A stretch of DNA of 64,000 nt. It comes from Piper betle (taxonomy: Eukaryota; Streptophyta; Magnoliopsida; Piperales; Piperaceae). The DNA is taken from the NCBI GenBank assembly GCA_033002965.1, contig JAURVB010012311.1, forward strand, positions 27,178 to 91,177. Reading direction: 5' to 3'. This document shows, piece by piece, positions 1-11,626 of the stretch; positions within the stretch are counted from its first letter, which is position 1, and the number at the start of each line of letters is the position of its first letter. The position numbers and the translations under genes are program-made. The notes under the pieces are model-generated. The model made no database searches and was not told the DNA's origin. It worked only from the letters and a program-made list of their open reading frames with translations.

Positions 1-191
1 TTGGCACATGCCAAGATTAATTCTGCATCGCATCCGGGAATTGAAATTCAACATGGCCTGGATAATTGGAAAATTGTTTGCACCCACTGCTTTTGTTATG
101 TTTCAAATATTTTAGCTTTACACCTGTAAGATTATTGGGTCTTAATCAAGGTATTTTCTTTTGATATCACAACCACTTGTTTCTTTGCCAG

Positions 192-1456
192 ATAATGTGG
201 ATGACATTGTTTGCCAGTTTAAAGGCGTTTCTGATGGTCTTCTTTGAAAAGTTTCTGGGTCTTCTGGCATCTCCTCATGTGGCTTCACCACTTACAGAAG
301 GAAATCTTGCTTTACCCTGGAATGAAGATGAGGGAAGGAAGTTTAGTTCAGGGGATACTAATCTTGCGACATCGATGAGCCTTTCTGACGTTGATAATGG
401 TGCAAAAAATGAGCGGCACAATGAAGTGACAACTGGTTGGCATTCAGACAACGAATTGAACTCTAAAAGCTTTCCACCTCGTGTGGTTAAGCGTTTTGAT
501 GAGTCTGGAGTTTTATCTGCTGAAAGAATTTATCCATCGGAGGAGTTTGGAGGACTTGGCTCAGCGACGTTGGCATTGGGCATCAGTTGGACATGGAAGT
601 TGCTTTTGAAGAGTCAGTTGCAGTTCCACCTGAGGTATAGTTAGCCACTGCAAATTGGTGGAAACCAATTGCAGCTTCAGTATACCACTAAGCAGATGTG
701 AAAATGATAAACCTTCATTATCAATTAAATTTATTGGAGTACTTACCTCTGATTTCACAATATAGGCATTGTTCAGTGGGTAAAATTTTGGTTTATCAAG
801 AAAAGGCGAGTGGTTAAATTTTTGTAATTACCCTTATACAGTTCTTCAATAGTAATTTCCAAAAAGTAATAACTCAGAGAAACCATGGTGAATTTTGTAG
901 GATCAACTGGACTAAATTTGGACCACCGACTGAAGTAAAAAGTATCTGATTAATCAACTGTTCTTTCTTCCAAATTGGGGTTTATAGTTATTTTATAGAA
1001 TGAGTAGTTAGTTGCTTATGTAGTTTTCAGCCTTCTAATAGCAGAAGGATGGGTGGGATGAATATTTTGTTGATCATGTAGTTGTATTTGCTATGTAAGT
1101 GTTTCACTTATAGGCGTTTGAATCACATTTTGAAGTTTTAGAAGATTAGAGGATACAATACTCTTGCAACCTTAATTTCTGTTGTGTGATTAATCAATCA
1201 TGGTTTATCTTGTGTGAATCCATGCAGTGGTCTCCATCTAATGTTAGTGTGCCCTTGCTAAATTTAGTGGACAAAATTTTTCAGCTTAAGCATAGAGGTT
1301 GGTTGAGGTGAGTTTATGGATCAATTTCCCATTAATTTTTCAATGTGTTTGTATATGTATTTGTTGAGAATTTATTCTTCAACTGACTGCTCACTATCAG
1401 TTGCTATTTCATTTAGGAGGCAGGTTTACTGGATTTCTAAGCAAATATTACAGCTG
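192..1456 (+). pseudogene. Sorting nexin (PXA-PX-Nexin_C type), 3' fragment, broken
   Basis: Three exon remnants match the C-terminal part of plant PX-domain sorting nexins, which act in endosomal membrane traffic. Exon A (192-634) begins at a CAG acceptor and encodes DNVDDIVCQFKGVSDGLL, then a TGA where the family has Arg or Lys. The reading frame shifts shortly after it and again near 565-580. It includes GWHSDNELNSKSFPPRVVK, a conserved block before the Nexin_C domain, and ends PPE at a GT donor (634/635). Exon B (1228-1307) encodes WSPSNVSVPLLNLVDKIFQL. Exon C (1417-1456) encodes RRQVYWISKQILQL. The exons that should follow (MEDAIDDW onward) do not occur before the next gene remnant at 1798. 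A stop, two frame shifts and loss of the last exons make this a pseudogene. Upstream exons lie beyond the window or are unrecognised in bases 1-191. Confidence 0.85.
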
Positions 1457-1797
1457 GTATATGTTGGTCTTATAGGCTTGTGGGAATGCGCTCGTAAATT
1501 TGTACCATTTTAAACAGATCATTTAAGTTTACCAGTAAAGTCTGTATCTTTAGTTTTTACTACTGATTATAAACATGATGTGAGCTTCTCTGTGGGAATG
1601 CTGCATGCTTTTCATTTTGCTTTCTGAAAGGGTATATACTTTTATCACTTTTGAGTTAAGAGTCATGGTAATAATGTTCTTTTTATTCTCTTTTCTAGAG
1701 AAAAAAATCACACTCGTGAGAAACCCAAAATCACACACACTAATTACTGTAAAAGTGAACACTTGAGCTCATTGCAGAGAAAAAAAACAAGACACCA

Positions 1798-3951
1798 TCA
1801 AAGCAAGCTATGACTACGAGCAGGCAGACGCTTGGATAAGTTGCTGGGCATCGACGGCAACTTGCTGCGGAACCTCGGATGGCGAAGCATGTACAGATCC
1901 CCCACCATGGCTACTACTCTGAAGGGTGTCACATACAACACCACAGTCTGTATCCTCCTTGCCATGCTTCTCAACGTGTCATACCTTATCCTCACTATGT
2001 CATGAGGCTTTGAAGTTGGAAATGTGTCAAACTCTTCATCAAGCTCGTCTGGGTGGACGGACTCTGCCCATGAGAGCCTAGTGTCCATGTGTGGAGGGTA
2101 CTTTGGCTTGAATCTATAGTTCCAAATGCCTATCAAAAACGTGTATAGGAAGATGGTTGGTAATATCAGTTCTGGGTACCAGATCAATATGAGGAACAGG
2201 ACATGCACTAGGATGGTGGTGACCAGGTTCTTCCAATGACTCACACCATTGAACCACCTCCCATTGAGATCACAACAGAAAGCAGAGACATGATCCTGAA
2301 GAAATTGGCCTTGCTTCTTCTCATGCTTCACATCTTGGGAAGTAGAGGATGGCTGTACAAGTATATCACGTCGGCTAGAGAGAGGCGGGTGAAACGAATT
2401 GCCAATTGGAGCTCATCCATCTTCTTTACACCGGATGGATGTAGCACAAGAAGTGGGTAGGAATGTGTTTAGATACGATCAGACTCCAAAGTCGACAATC
2501 AAATTCTCACCTTGCCAATCCTTTTGAGTCTCTAGCACCCGTGGCAGCCTTCTCTCCACCTCCAAGGTAGCAATTGTCAAAGACTCCAAGAGTGATCACT
2601 GAACATGGGTCATAAACTTATTATGTGTATTGCTCATTACATTTGGGATTGAAGCTATACATGATGGTTCTGGTACGTACCCATATTTGTGCAAACTTGG
2701 CTACGCAGCACGCATCGGTTGTGGCCCGGCCACCATCCTTCATCTTCATGGGAAGCAGGCCATGTGCACTAAGAATACCAACCTCCAAAATGCCCACTGG
2801 TTGCTTCCATAGTTGTCTAGCGGTTGGGCGTCGGTCGCTAATGTACATGGTGGACTAGTCTACTGCATGGTAAGCCCCTTCTAGGCAGACTCTGAGGTGC
2901 AATCTGCTTGAGAACCTGAGTTCCTTCCTCGTCTCACCTTCCAACACTCCAAACCCAAACCTCTCGAGGTTGAACCAGCGTGAATGGACCGGCATGTGAT
3001 CCAACCTCCTCGAAAAAATGGTGAGTAGGAGAATGATCCTCCCCAGCACCTCATCTTTGGAAGGGTGAACCCTGTCCTCCACAGATAACACTAGCTGCCC
3101 TTCGAATGGCTCAGCCGCCACAAACACCAAGTCCTCATTCCACATTGGGTTCATGGTCCTAGTGGGGTTGATCTTGGTCTTGAGAACTTGGTGTCCTACT
3201 TGGCTTTGACATAGGCCTCTGGTAATCAGCCCTTGTCAGTTGGTTGTATGTCTTGGGCTTCGATCAAATTCACTCTAACATACCATAACTTTGGGGAGAC
3301 GTACACTTTTGATCTTGTGTTGAACACACCCTCACCTTGAACAGAGGCAGCATCAGAGTGCCAAGCCTCAGGGAATGCTTCATCAGCTTGTGTGCCCATC
3401 CAAACAGCAAGCATGACTTCACGCTTCACTTTGCCACCTCTCCCGTCCTCCAACCTATACCACTGTGGGGCTAGTGGGCTGTCTGAGGGGACTCTTGTTG
3501 GCCACTCATTCATATCAAAGATCACCTTCCCAACACAGTCATCCCTCATCACCATCTCCTTGTCCTTGATGAAAACCTCCAGCACCGTTGATTGGGTTTT
3601 GTCTTTGGAGAATGCAAAAACTTGGTTCCATTCTGGGTTTTGCTTCTTCTCGAAGTGCTTGGTTGTGCCTTTGTAGTTGCCCAGCTTCACCTCCACGTAT
3701 GGGTCGCAGCTACCGGTGATGGAGCTTGCGGGAAGGTCGTTGGCCTTGACAACTCTGACGTAGAGGTATTGCATCTGCCCAACAAGGTCATATGTGCTTG
3801 TGTACTTGTCTCCGCTCATCCACCCACCACCACCGCTACGAGATGCACCCATTGGCCATCTCTCCCCTAGTCTGGGATGTGTGTCCTTCAATCGGAAGTC
3901 CTCCTGTTGGTTATTGCTAGAACTATGAGCTTGGTGGTTTGCAGGGTCCAT
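1798..3951 (-). pseudogene. Multiple C2-domain transmembrane protein (MCTP/FTIP family), decayed
   Basis: MCTP/FTIP proteins are usually intronless, roughly 770-1000 residue tethers at ER-plasma membrane contacts and plasmodesmata; some move florigen. The first frame (3951-3226, ATG) has the family N-terminus: KDTHPRLGERWPMG, then LVGQMQYLYVRVVKANDLPA and a full C2 domain. It stops at TDKG followed by TGA, where CGA (Arg) is expected. The next C2 piece runs 3154-2855 (NPMWNEDLVFVAAEPFEG) to a TAG after YHAVD. A third piece runs 2848-2621 (STMYISDRRPTARQLWKQP). Frames then scramble until 2331-1798, which encodes the membrane-anchor region (HVLFLILIWYPELILPT, PHMDTRLSWAESVHPDELDE) and ends LPARSHSLL-stop. 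Two segments of the C-terminal domain are missing, one between the last C2 domain and the membrane region and one between ARRIQT and VVLYVTPF. Stops, shifts and deletions mean it is not functional. Because the family is natively intronless, absence of introns says nothing about retroposition. Confidence 0.9.
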
Positions 3952-4367
3952 GATTACAGGTATTGCTTGCAGCAGTTGCTGTGACCCAATTGAAGTTCTC
4001 GCCTGTTCTTTAGGAGATATAATACGGTGATGATGTTCTTCTTATGGAGATATCAACCACAACCGTTCGTTAGTAACATCAGAACTTGTACTCATATATC
4101 AGTCACATGCCTGGGATGGGCATGCTACAGTATCGGACGAATTATGAACTTTGGAGCCAACTTCGCCTCTTAAAATATGCGATAAAAGCCATTTTTTCTA
4201 TGAAATTTGTAAAATGTCAATAAGTAAATTAGAGGAGAATTTTTTTACACGGATGAGACTGATTTTCGTTGTAGGCTTGATTTTTGGAACTTCAAGATAT
4301 CACAGCAGGACTAATCTTTCATTCCTGTTAGGTTTAAGATATCACCGTAGGACTAATTTCTCATTCA

Positions 4368-5018
4368 TGTTAGGTTTAGCTCACATTGATCGTGGATGAT
4401 ATTGATGAATTATATATAAGTTAATGAGAAATCTTACTCTTTTAGTTAATTTTTAGATTAAAAAAACTCATAATACTTATTACAAGTCATTTTTTGAGGC
4501 CCAAACAGCCTAACAATAGTATTAGAGTTTGATTAGGGGCCGAAAGGGCCCAAGTAGTGATATCAGAGCCGGGTTTCTTACACCCTAAGTAGTGGTATCA
4601 GCGCCTGGTTTCGTACGTCGATTGTTGTTGTTTGTTGTCTCCTTCATGGGTTTTACTGGATGATTTGAAGAAAGTTTGCCCGTTGAAAGGGCCCAAGTAG
4701 TGGTATCAGGGCTGGGTTTCCTATGTCGATTGTTGTTATTTGTTGTCTCCTTTATAAGTTTCACCCTATGCCCCAAGTGGTTTCTTACTCCGATTGTTTT
4801 TGTTTGTTGTTTCCGTGAGTTTTATTTGATGATTTGAAGAGAGTTTGCCCGGATATATAAAAGGGAGTTGTTGGGTTTATCCCACATCGGTCGTAAATGA
4901 TGTTAGTGAGTTGTATATAGGCTAATGAGAAAACCTTATTTTTTGAATGAACCTTTGGATTAAGAGAGGCCCGTGACATCTATTACAAGTCCTTTTTGTG
5001 GCCCAGAGGGTCGTAACA
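4368..5018 (+). mobile_element. TRIM retrotransposon, complete, with target-site duplication
   Basis: Two direct terminal repeats, 4368-4515 and 4869-5018 (148 and 150 bp), start TGTTRGGTTTA and end with ACA. The first is followed by TAGTATTAGAG, a close match to the initiator-Met tRNA primer-binding site TGGTATCAGAG. The second is preceded by AAGGGAGT, a polypurine tract. The internal region is only about 350 bp and has no coding capacity, which fits a terminal-repeat retrotransposon in miniature (TRIM). It holds two further PBS-like copies (near 4558 and 4592) and a third near 4700, from internal duplication of the leader. The flanks are ATTCA (4363-4367) and ATTCC (5019-5023), a 5 bp target duplication with one mismatch. 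The same LTR family is repeated inside the NLR at 9778-12857. Confidence 0.85.
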
Positions 5019-5023
5019 ATTCC

Positions 5024-6581
5024 ACATCAGTTCTTACATGAGTTTTGGTTATCCAAACAGCTTCATAGTTTGGCCTTCCTTGTGTTCTTTTCAGTGACGG
5101 GGGTGATGCATAGCTCTATTGCCAAGCAAAGGAAATGATGAGTGAGGGAAAGCAAAAGATGAAGAAAGGAATCACCAACATGTTGCCTCTATTTCTCTAT
5201 ATATAACAGATCAGATGGCAGGCTTTGTGCCCATGAATGGATGGTGTAAGAAGTCATTCTTTGATTATTAGCCTGTATCCGAGTCCTGGAAGTTGATGGC
5301 CTGATTTTATAAAACTTTGTTAGACAGTTCACACAGGTGATAAATGAGAGCGAAAAGCTGCTTCTTCTAATATTTGCCGAAGGAAAAAGGCAGAGACATT
5401 GAAGAGTATCCATTTACTTGGTTTACCAGCAGTCGGTAAAAGTGAAGAGTGCAAAACGCTTGGTGATGACTCTTCCCTTGTGTGATTATATATAGTTCGA
5501 TTCCCCTGCAGGTGATATTCAGCTAAACTTGGTAAGAACTTATCTATCTTTTACTGGGTCTGGGTGACAGATAGCACCAGATATGCCTTGGTCCATAGTT
5601 CGTTTTACATGGCACTTACAATGTTTAAGTAGTAGTAGTAGTAGTAGGAAATTCATGTAATCAAAGCTTAACATTGGTTGAGGGATTTTTGCTTTGATCT
5701 TTATTGCTTTATACATGAAGTTAGACATCAAAGGGAAGATGGGCAGGCAAGCATATGGGTCAAGCAATGGTGTTGGAAAGTAGGGAAAAGAGAGTCGAAA
5801 AGCTTCATATTCTATTAACCTTTGGCGAAGATGCATGTTTTCTGCTTTATTCTCTCTGTATTCAATTGATTATTACAAGGCCCAACATGCATTCCAATAC
5901 CTAAAACATTTCTTTTATTAGAAAAAAAGGATTAAGTTGTCAAATTCTCTCTAACTTGTTCTATTTAGCGCATTAGGCAGGTGATCCATTAAAAAATAGT
6001 ATTTTGTGTTGGGCCAGCCAAATTCATAGATGAAGAAGGCCAATGAATTACAAGGTCCAATACCTTGCACAGGGGTCTCCATATTCCACGAGTACCTTCT
6101 AAATGAAAGGCATCCATTCTTTCCTTCAAAACCAATTTCTAGCTCAATAACATGAAACTAGTTGATGAATAAACATGGAGGAATTGTGACACATTGAAAG
6201 TACAAAAAATGTTAGGTTCAACAACTAGAACACTAAGAAAATGTAGAGGCAAATGAACACGGTATCAATCCATTTGCAAGAAGCCGAAAGAAAATTTTAG
6301 AGGCAAATGAACAGTGTCAATCCATTTGCAACAAGCAAGAAGCTGAAAGGTTGTGTTTTACGTTTAATCATTATCAATGATTATTTAGTAATAAACTTTT
6401 AAAATATCATATTTGTTATTAAATTATGATTTTCGTTGGTTGTTCAATTGGTCAATTGGTCGGACAGAGAAATGCCTATATATTTTTTTAATTCGATCAT
6501 AATTGGTCAGTTAAGTTGAATCATAAACTCCTTGGACATTGGTTGAATACGACGCTCAATCGTCCATGCCCCCTCCGGGCC
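5024..6581. other. Intergenic, no gene recognised
   Basis: AT-rich sequence with short spurious reading frames only. It contains a (GTA)n microsatellite at about 5629-5647 and a local near-duplication at 6240-6350 (the phrase aggcaaatgaacacggtatc is repeated about 60 bp later). I see no coding or RNA gene signal. Confidence 0.6.
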
Positions 6582-7172
6582 TAGGGTGGTAAACGGTTTG
6601 GAATAAGTTATGGGTTACATAATAACATTCACCGTAACCATTTATCGTTTGAAAATTTTATTATAATTGAGTCATTCACTAAATTTAAAAGGTTCTCCCA
6701 TAACATGGTTTTTACCATTTTATCGTTGGTTAAATGGTTAACCAATTAGTTAAATTTTCACTATTTACAAATCATAAACTAGTTTTTTACTCACATAACA
6801 TAAAATATTCTAACCATCTAAATTATGATAAACTAATGCTAAAAACTAGAAACTAAGTAAATTAAAAATCTAAATTGATAATCTCATCAAAGGGAAATTA
6901 AATATTATAATTAAATATTTCAGGATTGAAGTCTAGGTAGCAATAATTTTATGATTATTTATAAAATGATTAAATAAAAATCAATTAAATTGGTAAAACG
7001 GTTATGATAGAGCCTTATATCATTACCGTATATATTTAAAATTGGTTAGATTAAATTAATTGAGTTTTTTTACTATTTTATTATTCAATTAAATAATTTA
7101 TTCACCATTTTTGTTCTATTTAATTCGGATCGGTTGGTATTCCGATATATTATGTAACTATTTAGAGCCCTA
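6582..7172. mobile_element. Probable hAT-like non-autonomous element
   Basis: The left end reads TAGGGTGGTAAACGGTT and the right end, on the other strand, TAGGGCTCTAAATAGTT, matching at 12 of 17 positions. TAGGG followed by a G/T-rich run and AAACGG is typical of hAT terminal repeats. The interior is AT-rich with repeated GGTTAA/TTAACC subterminal motifs and no reading frame. The 8 bp flanks (tccgggcc, tctaagtc) match poorly, so the duplication is decayed or the ends are slightly off. Confidence 0.5.
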
Positions 7173-8029
7173 TCTAAGTCTTACTAGGGAAATACATATA
7201 AAAAAATTATATAAGGAAGAGGGAAATTTTTTATGAGCTCCTTTGAAATGAACTCTCTGCGAGCCCCAATAATAATTAGTTTTTTTTTATTTTCTCAACT
7301 CTTTCTATCTTCTCTATGGCAAAATAGAAAGATGACACCTATCTTGGGTTCAAAGGGGGCTCATAAATAAATGCTTTAGAGAGACCAAATCATTATTGTT
7401 TATAATAATTTGAAATATTAGAGAAGTACTTGTCCGGATTCCATAAAAAACCGAATTGCCCTTAAAACTTGAAACAAACTTAAACATTTTGGTTAATTTA
7501 CTTTGATAAATGAATAAGCAAATTACATCGTAAGTTATAAAAAATTATTTAATTAAAATTCTATCGTTATTTTAGTGAACATATCATGCAATAAGTAATT
7601 TTGATTGTATATCATATTAAATAAATATAATTAAATCATATAAATATTATGACTTCATGACAATTAACATAAAATATAAATTTTGGAATATTTTTTAAAA
7701 AACTTCAATTAATTTGATTCTGTTTGATTCCGAAGAAAAATATCAATTTACACCTTATCATCTTTATTTCTACTTTTCAAAATGCTTATTTTATTTTATT
7801 TTTTAGTCAAAAGGCTTCTTTAATTTCCACTTTCAAAAGAAGCAAATGGTGCAAACAACCAAACACAGCACGAACAAAAGTATTGTATATGGAAATATCT
7901 TCATCTCCTTATCGAAGGCTTGTCATCACCTTTATAAGTATTCTATCTGGCTCACATCTCTAACTGAACAGTCATCACCTCTTCTCTTGCTTATTTTTTA
8001 TCACCACCAGTGCAATTAGCTCCCAAATC
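7173..8029. other. AT-rich upstream region of the NLR pseudogene
   Basis: No coding signal. A TATA-like TTTATAAGTA lies at 7931-7940, about 90 bp before the NLR start codon, and could be its core promoter. The rest is low-complexity AT-rich DNA. Confidence 0.4.
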
Positions 8030-10829
8030 ATGGTGGAGGGAATCATTACCTTGGTAGTAGACAACCTCGCCACGGCAGTAGCAACTGAAATTGCGTCGCT
8101 GTTGGGTCTGACGAAAGAGCTGGACGATCTTTACAGTGAATTCGACGCTATCAAGAAAGTGCTTCAAGATGCTGAGTCGAGGCAGATCAGTGAGGAGTTC
8201 GTGAGGAGCTGGCTGCGAAAGCTCAAGTATGTGGCATACGACCTCGACGACATGCTAGAGGAGTGGATAATATGGTTTGGAGATCAACAAGTAAGAAATT
8301 CCTCATCTTGTAATTTGAAGTCTCTTATAAAGCATCCATTCCAGCACCTTAAATACCGAAAAAGAGTTGATGAAATTAAAAGTAGGTTGGAACAAATCGC
8401 AAGAGAAAAGGATAGGTATCGGTTAAGTGATGATACCGGTGTTAGAAGAAAGAGAAAGAAAAGAAGAACCGATTCTTGGGTAGATCAAACTAGTGTGATT
8501 GGTCGAGATGAAGATAAGAAAACCTTGCTCAGTAAACTTATAAACGAAGAAGGATCTGTGACTTGTGGAAGTGGACCAGATAAGGTCCCAACTATATTAA
8601 TATTGGGTATGGGTGGCTTGGGAAAGACAACTCTATCTAAATCTGTATTCAATGATGAAAGAGTCGAGCACTTTGATAAGCGAATGTGGGTGCGTGTTGG
8701 AGAGGTCTTTGATGGGGCAGTCATTATGAAAAGTATGATTGAGAGTTGGGGCGGAAGTGTTAAGCCATCAAGGCGGGAACAACTTGCAGAAATGCTAAAG
8801 ATAGGCAATACCTTTTGATTCTGGATGATGTATGGAACGAAAACTATGAAAAATAGGAGCGGTTGGAGGAGATTCTAAATCAAGGGATAAAGGATAGTAG
8901 AATAGTTATCACCGCCCGAAATGCAGGAATCGTAGCTATGATTAGAAGTGCTTACACACATGAATTGAAGGGCTTAGATGAAGATGAATGCTTGTCAATT
9001 TTGAGACGGTAGTTATTGAGCAGAGGAAGGAGAAAGAATACGAATCGCAGCGAGTGCCGTTAGACGTGGACGACCCACATGAGAACAATGGGAAATGGTC
9101 CGAAACAGTAAAATATGGGATTTGAAAGTTTCTGATGAACGCATTTTGCTTGCCTTGATGTTGATCTACACAAGAGTTACCCCCACAACTAAAGAATTGC
9201 TTCAGCTATTGCTCTATTTTAAAAAAGACATGATGTTGGCAAAAAAGGAGTTGGTAAGGTTGTGGGTGCCTCAAGGCTATATTGTCGTAAATGATGGGCT
9301 AGGAAATGAAAAAGAAGTTGGAGAAGAATGTTTTGAAGAGTTATTGGCTTGTTCTATATTTCAGGAGCCGGGAAGAGATGGAAAGAGATGCAAAATGTAT
9401 GATCTTGTACACGACCTTGTTCAATGGGTGACCAAAGAAGAGTGTCGCATCATAGTATCATTAGGAAATGACGATGCAAACAATAATAGTAATACCTTGA
9501 GCCAGCTTGCCCGTGCTCGGCACTCTGTAGTAAAACAAGAAGTGTCATCGAGCAGTATCAATTTGGCTAGAGTTGAAAATTTGTGGACTCTTATTTATTC
9601 CCCTGATAAATTAAATTGCAAGCCAATTGCTAATGATACAGTACTCAAGTTGTTGAAGAGCGTTAAGGTGTTGTACTTAAGAAATTCTAATGTCTGTCGT
9701 CATTCATCAAAGCACCTTGGGAAGCTAGTACACTTGATGCATCTGGATTTGAGTAACACTAAATTGACACAATTACATGGTGGGTTTATCCTACATCGGT
9801 TGTAGAGGTTGTTAGTGATTTATATATATGCTAATGAGAAAGTCTTATTCCATAAGCTAGTTTTGACACATATTGCAATTTCTTTTTGTGGCACATATTA
9901 CAATTCCCTTTTGTGACACATATTGCAATTTCCTTTGGGGGCTCGTAGGGCATAATAATAATGGTATCAGAGTCAGGTTACGATTTTGGGGTTTGGTGTT
10001 TGCCTACGCCTATTTTTTGGTTTCACCTAACGATTTAAGGGGAGTTTGCCATGATATGTGAATGTGATGATTCAAGGGGAATGATATGTGAATGTGATAA
10101 TTTAAGGGAGTTTGCAATTATCTTTTGAGGGCCTGTAAGGCCTAATAACAGTAGTTTCAGAGCTAGGGTACGATCTTGGGATTTGGTGTTTTCCTACGCC
10201 AATTTTCTAGTTCCACCTGATGATTTCAAGGGATTTTGTCAAGCGATAATATGTGAATGTGATGATTTAAGGGGAGTGATATGTGAATGTGATGATTTAA
10301 GGACAGTTATCAGGTGATGATATGTGAGTTTTGATGAAGAGGAGATTGTTAGACAATGATAGTTTTAGGGTCACCCAATGTATGAAGGGGAGTTGTTTGG
10401 TTTATTTTACATCGGTCGTGGATGATGTTGGTGACATGTATATAGGCTAATGAGAAAGCCTTATTCCTTGAGTTAACTTTTAGACTAAGAGAGACCCGTG
10501 AGGCCTAAAATACCTATTACAAGTCCCTTTTGGGGCCCAAAGGGCCCAACATTAGTATCAGAGTAAAGTTGGATTTGGTGGTTTGACTATGTTGATTGTG
10601 ATTATTTCTCGTTCGACGTGTGAAAGGGAGTTGTTGGGTTTATCCTACATTAATCGTAGATGATGTTGGTGACGTTTATATATACTAATGGGAAAGTCTT
10701 ATTCCCTGAACTCTTTTGGATTAAGAGAAGCCCGTGATACTTATTACAAATCCCTTGCCAAGTTGGATTTGGTGGTTTGCCATCTTTTGGATTGAGAGAG
10801 GCCTGTTACACCTATTACAAATCCTTTGT

Positions 10830-11366
10830 TGTGAGATCCCTCAACTTAGTCTCACATCTTATACCTACTGGGAGAAGATCTTGTTTATAAGTGGGAATGA
10901 ACTATAGATCTTTAACTTCCGGGGTACCCATTTTAAAGAAATGACTTGGCCCATTACGTTGCACTTTGGGCTGGGTCGTTACAAATAGTATCAGAGCCGA
11001 CCTGGTTCCGTGTTAGATGGTGGGATGGACTAGGGACGTTGGCTAGGCTGCCGGTCATGGGCCAAAAAAGGTCGTGGGCTGGGGTTAGCAACAGGCCAAG
11101 ACTAGAAACGTTGGCTAGGCTGCCGGTCACGGGCCAGAAAGGTTGTGAGCTGGGGCTTGCAATGGGCCAAATATAGGTATTTCGGGGACGAAATTTCCTA
11201 AGGTGGGTGGATTGTGAGATCCCTCAACTTAGTCTCACATCTAATACCTACTGGGAGAAGATCATGTTTATAAGTGGGAATAGACTATAGATCTTTAACT
11301 TCCGGGGTACCTATTTTAAAGAAATGACTTGGCCTATTACGTTACACTTTGGGCTGGGTCGTTACA
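10830..11366 (+). mobile_element. Second TRIM family, complete, nested, with gypsy-like 3' end
   Basis: Two 154 bp LTRs (10830-10983 and 11213-11366) begin TGTGAGATCCCTCAAC and end GGTCGTTACA and are nearly identical to each other. ATAGTATCAGAGCC follows the first (tRNA-iMet PBS with one mismatch). The second is preceded by TTCGGGGACGAAATTTC and a purine tract AAGGTGGGTGGA. That block is typical of the 3' end of plant Ty3/gypsy chromoviruses, so this may be a short derivative moved by such an element (inference). The 229 bp interior is mostly a 72 bp tandem repeat. The target duplication is TTTGT (10825-10829) / CTTGT (11367-11371). I see no 5S-rRNA-like box, so it is not assigned to Cassandra. 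Confidence 0.85.
11029..11172. repeat. Two-copy 72 bp tandem repeat in the TRIM interior
   Basis: Units 11029-11100 and 11101-11172 both begin ACTAG and share ACGTTGGCTAGGCTGCCGGT, followed by a diverged GGGCCA-rich tail. Confidence 0.8.
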
Positions 11367-11626
11367 CTTGTCAAGTTGGATTTGGTGGTTTGCCAGGTGG
11401 ATGCCGTCTGATGAAAGATCAAAAATGTCGTCTGATGAAAGATCAAAAAGTGGTTTGCCAAGTGGATGTTGTTTGATGAAAGTGAGTTTGTCAGATGATT
11501 TTGGGATCGCCTAATGTGAGAAGGGGTGTTGTTCGGTTTATCCCACATTAATCGTAGAAGGGGTTGGTGATTTGTATATATGTTAATGAGAAAACGTTAT
11601 TTCTTGAGTTAGCTTTTTGAGTAAGG

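Noticed and set aside
10830..11366. Cassandra element (TRIM with 5S rRNA in the LTR)
   Set aside because: The TG...GTTACA ends and PBS resemble it, but I could not find the 5S internal promoter boxes in the LTR.
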